Below, one piece after another: positions 57,950-64,000 of a DNA stretch of 64,000 nt (positions are counted from its first letter, which is position 1; each line of letters opens with the position of its first letter). The notes beneath the pieces were generated by a model. It made no database searches and was not told where the DNA came from. It was given only the letters and a program-made list of their open reading frames with translations. Source of the DNA: Lophius americanus (Eukaryota > Chordata > Actinopteri > Lophiiformes > Lophiidae); the NCBI GenBank assembly GCA_037951165.1, contig JBBDHG010000014.1:8398501-8462500 (forward strand), written 5' to 3'. The position numbers and the translations under genes were made by a program.

Positions 57950-59062
57950 CACTTTGAGAACAAGTTTCTTCAGCCTGAAGATCTCCTGCTCAGTGAACCA
58001 GACACTTCCTTGTGTCTCATATGGAATCTGGCAGAGGTGTAAAAAACCTCCAGGTCTGGAAAATGTTCCTCCACCTTAACTGCCTTCATGTTTTTGGTTT
58101 CCTGGAGAAACGATTGCAACATTTTTGCTGAGTAACATTTTTTTTCTTGGCTGCAGCCAAGTTTGGGCAGGGACACCTCACTGCTGTCAGACACACACTC
58201 CTCCTCGCTCTCACTGTTGTCCGCCTGCAGCTCCACACCTGTCTTTTTTCCTGGACTGAATTTGCTGGTCTTTGCCTGGTTCGGCACATTTTTTATTTTG
58301 CTCCGGCGTTTGCTTGGAGATGGTCTGATTTTTTGAACTACCAGTTCATCAACCACCATCTCAGATTCAACCAGTGCTTCACTTTTTTCGACCTCAATAA
58401 GATCATCAGTCACAATGTTACCACTATTTTCACCGTTTAGACTATTAACCCGATCTGGGCTTGACCGAGTTACATCCTCCTTCGCTCTGGAACACTCAGC
58501 ACCAGCGGACGGCTCTGAGGAACCGGACCGCCCGGAAAAAACGGGCCGCTCTGAAGAACCGGACCGCCCGGAAAAAACGGGCCGCTCTGAAGAACCGGAC
58601 CGCCCGGAAAAAAACGGGCCGCTCCGAGGAACCGGATCGCTCGGGAACAGCAGGCCAATCCGAGGCGCCGGGCACCCCGGAGACGGACCGCCCGCGAGGA
58701 CCCGGATCGCCCAGAAGCAGCACTCTGCTCGGGGGCGGGTTTATCAGCAGTGGACCACTCCAAGGAGCCGCAGCGCCCCCAAGCAGCACGCTGCCCCGAG
58801 GGACCGGAGCGCTCGGCACGACCCGTCGTCAACCAGTAGCGGGTCTCTCAGCAAAGGGGTCAGTCCCGCCTGCAGCGCTTGTCACCTCACCAGAACCAGA
58901 AGGAACCGGTTCTCCTCCCTTGGGGCAAACTCTCACCAAGTGCCCCTCTTCACCACATTTAAAACATTTCATGACTGCTGAAGTCGCAAAAATGACGTAA
59001 TCAAAGTCGTCAACGCGGACAATGAACCTGAGGTTGAGTTCCTGGTCCCGGTCGTTCAGGAT
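57950..59062 (-). pseudogene. Tx1-like ORF1 (nucleic-acid-binding protein), broken
   Basis: The frame ending at 58829 contains FMILNDRDQELNLRFIVR and a C-X2-C-X4-H-X4-C knuckle reading CFKCGEEGHLVRVC, then a stop. The middle part (58830-58490) is a GC-rich low-complexity linker in shifting frames and includes three copies of a 36-bp tandem repeat. The C-terminal frame (58413-57970) has MTDDLIEVEKSEALVESEM, SPSKRRSKIKN, a SESEEECVSDSSE acidic block and VEEHFPDLEVFYTSARFHMR, after which a frameshift replaces the expected end. ORF1 proteins of this group bind the element RNA in the ribonucleoprotein. Confidence 0.7.
58512..58622. repeat. 36-bp tandem repeat, 3 copies, GC-rich
   Basis: The unit begins GCTCTGAAGAACCGGACCGC and ends CGGGCC, each with an internal CCGG and a run of six A. 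The third copy has seven A, so it is 37 bp and shifts the frame. It lies inside the ORF1 linker. Both strands are open across it, giving spurious frames of SEEPDRPEKTGR on plus. Confidence 0.9.
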
Positions 59063-59224
59063 CATGAATATGAATAGATAATAATAACAAATGAGCATGG
59101 GGAAAATAAATAATCTCGGTTAACAACAGGTAGCTGGGATATTGGCTGATGGAGAAGGAAAAGCAGGTAAGTAAGCATTTGAGGCTCATTAGACAAACGT
59201 TTTGTCAAACAAAAGGGCACTGTT
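59063..59224. other. Unassigned spacer
   Basis: Short sequence between the 5' breakpoint of the Tx1-like copy and the next repeat. Confidence 0.3.
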
Positions 59225-59850
59225 GTTCTTTCTATCCTGGAAATTATAGCAGCTCTTGAATATGGCTTACAATGTTGTCGCTGACGGCAAGGGTATATCC
59301 CCGAAAAGGCTCTTATCCCTAGCCTTGCAAGCAATCCCCCTGATTGAATTTATAATCCAGTACAGTCCATATTGAATCAACCTTACTATTTCCATGAAGT
59401 CAGTATTATGCCCTAAGATAAGATCTCATAGTGGCACAATGATGAAGTCAAATGCAGTTTACTGTTTTTTCTGAGCTCAGTCAAAAAAGAAGACACTTTT
59501 AAAATCATATGAAATAAATTTAGACACAATTGGACTTTTGCCCTTAATTAGCAAAAATGAACTATTATAGTGAAATATTATTTACAAGATAGATCTCCTC
59601 GTGCAGATTCAAATGAGCCAAATTGGAAATGATCTGACTAACAGTTGAGAAATAAGCGCCTGCAAACTGAGATTTTGGAGACAAAGCTCACCCTGGTGGC
59701 GGTAATATGTAACCTTCCATTTAAGATCTTCCTTACACTAAGGTCTAGGGGGGTATAAAGTTTGAAAATTATCCACAATTTAGTTATTGCGTCAATATGA
59801 TGGATCTTTGGACGTGGCTGCAGTGAGTGATAACGAATCCATAATATCCC
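59225..59850 (-). repeat. Composite repeat (C-A-B family), copy 10, inverted
   Basis: On plus: module B first (CTGACGGCAAGGGTATATCC, AAGCAATCCCCCTGATTG; 59281-59345), then ATGAACTATTATAGTGAAAT (59558), a CAAATTGGAAATGATCTGAC piece, GCTCACCCTGGTGGCG (59686), TGTAACCTTCCATTTAAG and ATCTTCCTTACACTAAGG (module C). The full order is the mirror of the plus-strand copies. At about 600 bp it is the longest copy. Confidence 0.55.
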
Positions 59851-61839
59851 ATTTATGGGGATTAAATGATCTATGATGTGTTCACAAAATAATAAATGAA
59901 GTAATTATAATCCATTCACCAAAACATTTATAAGGAAATCTTTTTGTAAAGGGGGCCTATTCCTGTATCAATTATAATATATTAATAATATATCAACAAC
60001 CAAATGTCATAACAAGAATTATAGTTTCATCCAATCAGGAATTAGCCAATCTGATGGTCCGCTACGTATTTTCCATTCTATTTTGAAGTTTTTAGTAGGT
60101 GTCTGATCCATTGGTCGCCAGGTAACATTATATCATTACTGAACTAGTAGGATTGACGAGGTCTCCAGCATTTTTACCGACAGACCTCCCTCGGCCGTAT
60201 GGCTGAGCAGGGCTACTCGAAGCTTGGCTGTTTTATGAGGCAGAAAATGTGTCCACAATGTAAATGTTTTATGATGCATTTCAAGTTCGGCAATGATATT
60301 GGGAGACATTGTATTGGATACTTGTAAAATCAATGTTCCAGCCCAGACTGGAGCCAGAGCATGTGTTTAGCTGCTCTCTCTGGCTCTCGTGATCGATAAG
60401 ATTGGAAGATCGTTCATCTAGCAAAGCGCCGGTTAACCTACCTGAAACAACTTAAAGTGCAATAAGGAGCCACGCTTTCACTGCAGTTGTGAGTCAACCC
60501 GTCATATTTATACTGTCAGAGAGAAGTTACTGTTGAGCCATGCTATTGAATGGTCACTCACAGCCTATTGATCAATAGCGAACCAGTGCACCAAACATTT
60601 GTTCACAGGAAGAATAAAGCATCAGTTTACAATCACCTCTGCAATCATCTGTGTGATTGATAATGGTATTTTCAAAGCTGGTCGATTGTTAATTTGTTCA
60701 TTCATGCATCCAATGACAGATGAATGTGGATGTAAACGTGTTTGCTCCTGACGCTTCAAATCATTACGTGTCTAACTGACTGATCGAGATTTAACCACAT
60801 CTTTGAAATAATCCTCTAAACTGTTGTGAGTGTGTGTTGTGTACGTGTCGGCAGCATGTGTGAGCAGGTTTGCAGCTGAAAAGAATATAAATATGGGGCA
60901 CCAACTGTAAAGTTGCACATTCTATAATCTAAAAAAAATTGCCACATTTATTAAGAATGTTTAAGTCGGATCTTTTGTCACATTTACAGTCATGTTCATG
61001 AACTTTGTCAAATTGACTTCTCTTGTGAAAAAAATATCAACACTACTGATACTACTCTTATACCTCCACTGACCGGTAGTGTGACTTTCTTGATTTGATA
61101 TTAGCTGAATATTTTGTTTGGTGATAAACATTAAGAGCAAACAAGAATCATAGATTTAGTTGGAAAAAAATCTAGTTTCATATACGGCCTGGAAAAGGTC
61201 TGGAACTTTGCTTTTACACGTACCCAAAAACAATTCAAAGTAAATACTGGAGTCTTACAGAGTTTCAGATTCCAGAGAGCTACTATATGTCGAAGAGCAT
61301 AGATCAAAACCTGTTACTCCTGGAAAGCAACTGATTTTTCCAAATTGGTTTCCTCCTTTACTGCTGCTAAGATGGCTTAGTCAGTACAATTTCTGCTTGT
61401 TCGGCAACATTTCTGCTTGTTCTGCACTAGATCTGCAAAAAAAAATTCCCAACTACAAGGGAGGAAAAACAAGTATAAAAACAATTAATGAATTCTGGAA
61501 TATATAAATGAATAAATAAATTTGTGTGATTGAAAAGATTTTTGTGATGGTTTTATTACTGTAATAAAACATTAACTTATTCACTTATTATTATTATTTT
61601 CCTATAATTCTATATTTATAATCTATTCATATCTGTTTTAACTCATTCATGTTTTTAGTCATTCATGTTTTTATTCATTCATTTATTAGAATCCTTCTAC
61701 ATTTCCTAAACAATTATACCCCAGAAAAGCAAAATTACGTACTCATCACCACAGATCCAAATGTAAACGTGATACCTCAAAAACGTTATCATGCACCATT
61801 TTCAAATTTCCCAAGTTCCATCAAATTAATCAAATTTTA
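59851..61839. other. No gene seen
   Basis: Unique A+T-rich sequence with small frames only. Short A tract at 61438-61446 and a T-rich ATTCATTTATT region at 61660-61690. Confidence 0.4.
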
Positions 61840-62200
61840 TTTAATCCCCTTTTTCCATTTTTGTGGGAGGTCTGTCACATATTTTTGCCAATAGGAGGTT
61901 TATCTCCAAAATCAATTTTCAGGCTATCATTTGTCAATCGTTGGTCCGATTTAACACAAACTTCTTCAAGCGACTAGAGGTTATCTACCTTGTGTTTGTC
62001 ATACTTTGTTGTAATCGATCATATTTTATCAACCAGGGGACTTTTATTGCAAAATAAGTTTGCAATAATATTGCTTCTCATATTTACTCAAATATGAGAG
62101 TAATTATGAGATATACATAGTATTTCTGAAAAACACTGTTTGTCCAAAATGACTTCCTAAACGTTTGTCTAATTTCAACAAAAATGTACCTCATATGAAC
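61840..62200 (+). repeat. Composite repeat (C-A-B family), copy 11
   Basis: GTGGGAGGTCTGTCACATA, GCCAATAGGAGGTTTATCTC, AATCGTTGGTCCGATTTAA, GATCATATTTTATCAACCAG, then GAAAAACACTGTTTGTCC, GACTTCCTAAACGTTTGTC and CTCATATGAACTGCC: modules C and A with a second A unit about 190 bp later. Module B is not found. Confidence 0.5.
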
Positions 62201-63449
62201 TGCCAGCATACATATGTTATAAATATATATGTATACACATTTTAGCATTTCAAAGTATTTTTTTTATTTGATTGCTACGAGTGCAAGTGACTTTAAAAAT
62301 GTTAGCTAAATGATTGATGATTGAGTGATGCTGAAGAAGTCAGCATTTGCTACTCATCAAAGGAATCCACATGCAGGGACATGCAGTGGAAGCAGGATGA
62401 TCTGGTACGGAGGGTGAGAGTCTAAAGCTCAGCTGTAATTGAATATCAACAGGAACAGTGTTTCTACTCTGGACCTCTGAGGGGAGGATCTGACCTTGAG
62501 ACGCGGCTGCTGATAGACAGTCAACACAGAGACCCGGCTGGCTAATTAGATTAAAAACCAAGGATCCCAAGGGATGGAGATGTGACAAGCACATTGATTG
62601 ACTACATCTCCTCAATTTCCATCTTTCCCTGATGTCTCCTTCGTTTCACTCCCGCTTTTCTCACCACATTTGTTATTTTATCCATCTGACTGTATGTGCT
62701 GGATTTCTCAGCTGGATGTCTTCTTTGAATTAGCCTTCTCTTTCATTCTATTCAGTAAGTGAAACTCACGATTTTACATCACCTTTTTCATAAACGGGAT
62801 GAATATTGAGAGCGGACCTATCGTTGACCCATCATCTCTTTAAAACACGAAGTAATTTTAGTATGTACGTTGCATGTTTTGTAAATGGTTTTGGTAAATG
62901 GCCAATCTCAGTGTCAGTAAAAAAGTGATCTATCTTGTCCTCCCAAAATGTTAGGTCTGGACTTTTCTCCATGTTTTTTGCCATGTTTGTGTAGGATGGC
63001 ATTAATCTGTAAACTGCAGTATTGACTTGGGTCATTCTTGCCTCCAGTCTGTAAGAGTATAGATGTGGTGAGCAAATGGCAGGCAAACCTGGAGCTGATG
63101 TTGGCTTCTCTCCTTGACCCACTTCTATCAGTCTTGGAGATCGATACAAGAGGGCAAAAGAGAGACGTGCAAATGAAGGTAGAAAGATTTTTTTGAGATT
63201 AGCTGATCATTCATCCAGCGATGGTTTGAGCCATCTAATTGGACCTCAAGTACAAAAAGCATTCAGACTCTGAGTTAATGTGGGGATTAAGACCCACATC
63301 CAAACCTTTACAATAAACAATCGCATTATTATTGAGGAATAGGATCAAAGAAATAATAATTGGATGTTTTGATAGTACAGTGGACACGTGCTACATGGAT
63401 AAGTTTACAAGGACACAAATATATCACTGATTTCTGAAGGACTACTGAT
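62201..63449. other. No gene seen
   Basis: Frames of 91 codons (62615-62340, minus) and 105 codons (63149-62832, minus) are open but match no family I know and lack splice or promoter context. Confidence 0.4.
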
Positions 63450-63748
63450 GGTCTACTATAGTGCAACAACCTCCCTCTGTGTCTGTCCCGTGATTGGTCA
63501 TCATGTTCACCTGTGTTTCCCCTCCAGCTGTGTCTCATTGTCTCGTTACGTCCGTGTATAAAGTCTGTCCTTATCTTCCCTTCTGTGCCTGATCTTAACC
63601 AAGTCGTCACCTGCCCCAGCATTCTCCCCATGTGTAGTAAGTTTATCCTGCCTTTTATTTAGAATAAATAGTTTTGCACCTGCTCTGCCGTGTCTTGTGT
63701 CTGCATTTGGGTCCAAGCTAAACCCCAGGTGAGTTCATAACATAAGGT
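63450..63748 (+). mobile_element. LTR-like relic, second copy
   Basis: CTCTGTGTCTGTCCCGTGAT, CATGTTCACCTGTGTTTCC, CTCCAGCTGTGTCTCATTG, CTTACGTC-like CGTTACGTCCGTGTATAAAG, CTTCCCTTCTGTGCCTGATC, then CTGCTCTGCCGTGTCTTGTG and TCTGCATTTGGGTCCAAGC. It is collinear with 37677-37902 and, inverted, with 37905-37992. Its phrase order, including the GCATTTGGGTCC end, is that of teleost Gypsy-type LTRs. No internal region follows. Confidence 0.5.
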
Positions 63749-64000
63749 AGCTGACCTGGGTTTTGATGTACATTTGTTTTTGGAATTATGCTCTGTTTTG
63801 TGTTTTTGGGTTCCACAAATAGGATTTGTTTTCCCTCCCCACATCTGTAAAATCAATTGATAACAAAGTGCTTTTACGGATAAGGCGACGGCAGGAAACT
63901 CTGTGGGTATTATAGCAACAGAGGCCAAACAAAAGAAAAATAGATAAAAATGAATAGAAAAATTTAACAAGACGATAAAGACGTGAGATGAGATCTTGTT
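63749..64000. other. No gene seen
   Basis: Final 250 bases: nothing recognisable; if an LTR element continued here its leader is not evident. Confidence 0.35.

Larger units (their letters stand above)
55020..59062 (-). mobile_element. Tx1/L1-clade LINE, 5'-truncated, with internal deletions
   Basis: A minus-strand non-LTR element of about 4 kb. In order from its 5' side: ORF1 with a CCHC zinc knuckle and an acidic C-terminal part (59062-57950), ORF2 endonuclease (about 57900-57418), reverse transcriptase with YADD (57377-56323), a long C-terminal region (56297-55178), and a short 3'UTR (to about 55020). The domain arrangement and phrases such as VDQEK, GVRQGCALSD and ADLQWRILHGAIASNAF fit the Tx1 group of L1-like elements, some of which in fish insert at specific repeats. 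The 5' end is cut inside ORF1 at about 59062. Internal deletions and frameshifts make it inactive. It lies tail-on against the L2 copy at 54.97 kb, in the opposite orientation. Confidence 0.85.

Noticed and set aside
58415..59000. Plus-strand ORFs of 179-188 codons rich in EEPDRPEKTGR repeats
   Set aside because: They lie antisense to the Tx1-like ORF1 and arise from its GC-rich tandem repeat.
62832..63149. 105-codon minus-strand ORF
   Set aside because: No family resemblance that I can support and no exon signals; length within what chance gives in 64 kb on six frames.

Overview
The window reads as teleost fish nuclear DNA: A+T-rich, almost free of long open frames, and full of decayed mobile elements typical of fish (L2-, RTE- and Tx1/L1-like LINEs, a Penelope-like element, Tc1-like and other DNA transposons, tRNA-derived SINEs, LTR relics, very long (TA)n arrays). 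Family names come from recognisable protein motifs and remembered teleost repeat types, not from a search. No host protein-coding gene can be supported with confidence. The window is most simply a gene desert or the inside of one or more large introns; a few short exon-like segments with good splice signals are listed at low confidence.

Layout. 0-1.5 kb: the 5' half of an L2-like LINE on the minus strand joined head-on to an L2 3' end on the plus strand. 1.6-7.3 kb: several copies of an unnamed composite repeat (modules C, A and B), an L2 tail and a LINE/SINE 3' end. 8.3-8.8 kb: an LTR-like relic. 11.5 kb: a tRNA-derived SINE. 12.6-16.8 kb: inverted repeats of about 270 bp enclosing 3.7 kb, with a nested MITE-like element and remnants of a small spliced gene. 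16.8-33.6 kb: mostly unique sequence with LINE 3' tails (21.3 and 24.8 kb), a Penelope-like fragment (26.0-26.5), a SINE (29.7) and an RTE 5' piece (30.8). 33.6-38.6 kb: nested repeats, including a 274-bp (TA)n array inside another repeat, an L2 copy, Tc1-like fragments split by a SINE and LTR pieces, and two strong hairpins. 41.4-42.1 kb: a 48-bp minisatellite with a 240-bp higher-order period. 42.4-46.0 kb: an old L2-like LINE with a mutated catalytic YADD box, fused to a SINE. 47.8-48.4 kb: an RTE endonuclease fragment. 52.7 kb: a Tc1-like 5' end. 53.9-55.0 kb: a (TA)n array plus an L2 copy. 55.0-59.1 kb: a Tx1/L1-like LINE on the minus strand with most of ORF1 and ORF2 but internal deletions. 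59.2-62.2 kb: more copies of the composite repeat. 63.5 kb: a second copy of the LTR relic seen at 37.7 kb.

Nothing forms a working pathway. The genes present are retrotransposon and transposon proteins, all broken by stops, frameshifts or deletions. The observations most worth following up are the inverted-repeat element at 12.6-16.8 kb with its spliced-gene remnant, the ordered C-A-B repeat found at about eleven places in both orientations, and the higher-order minisatellite.
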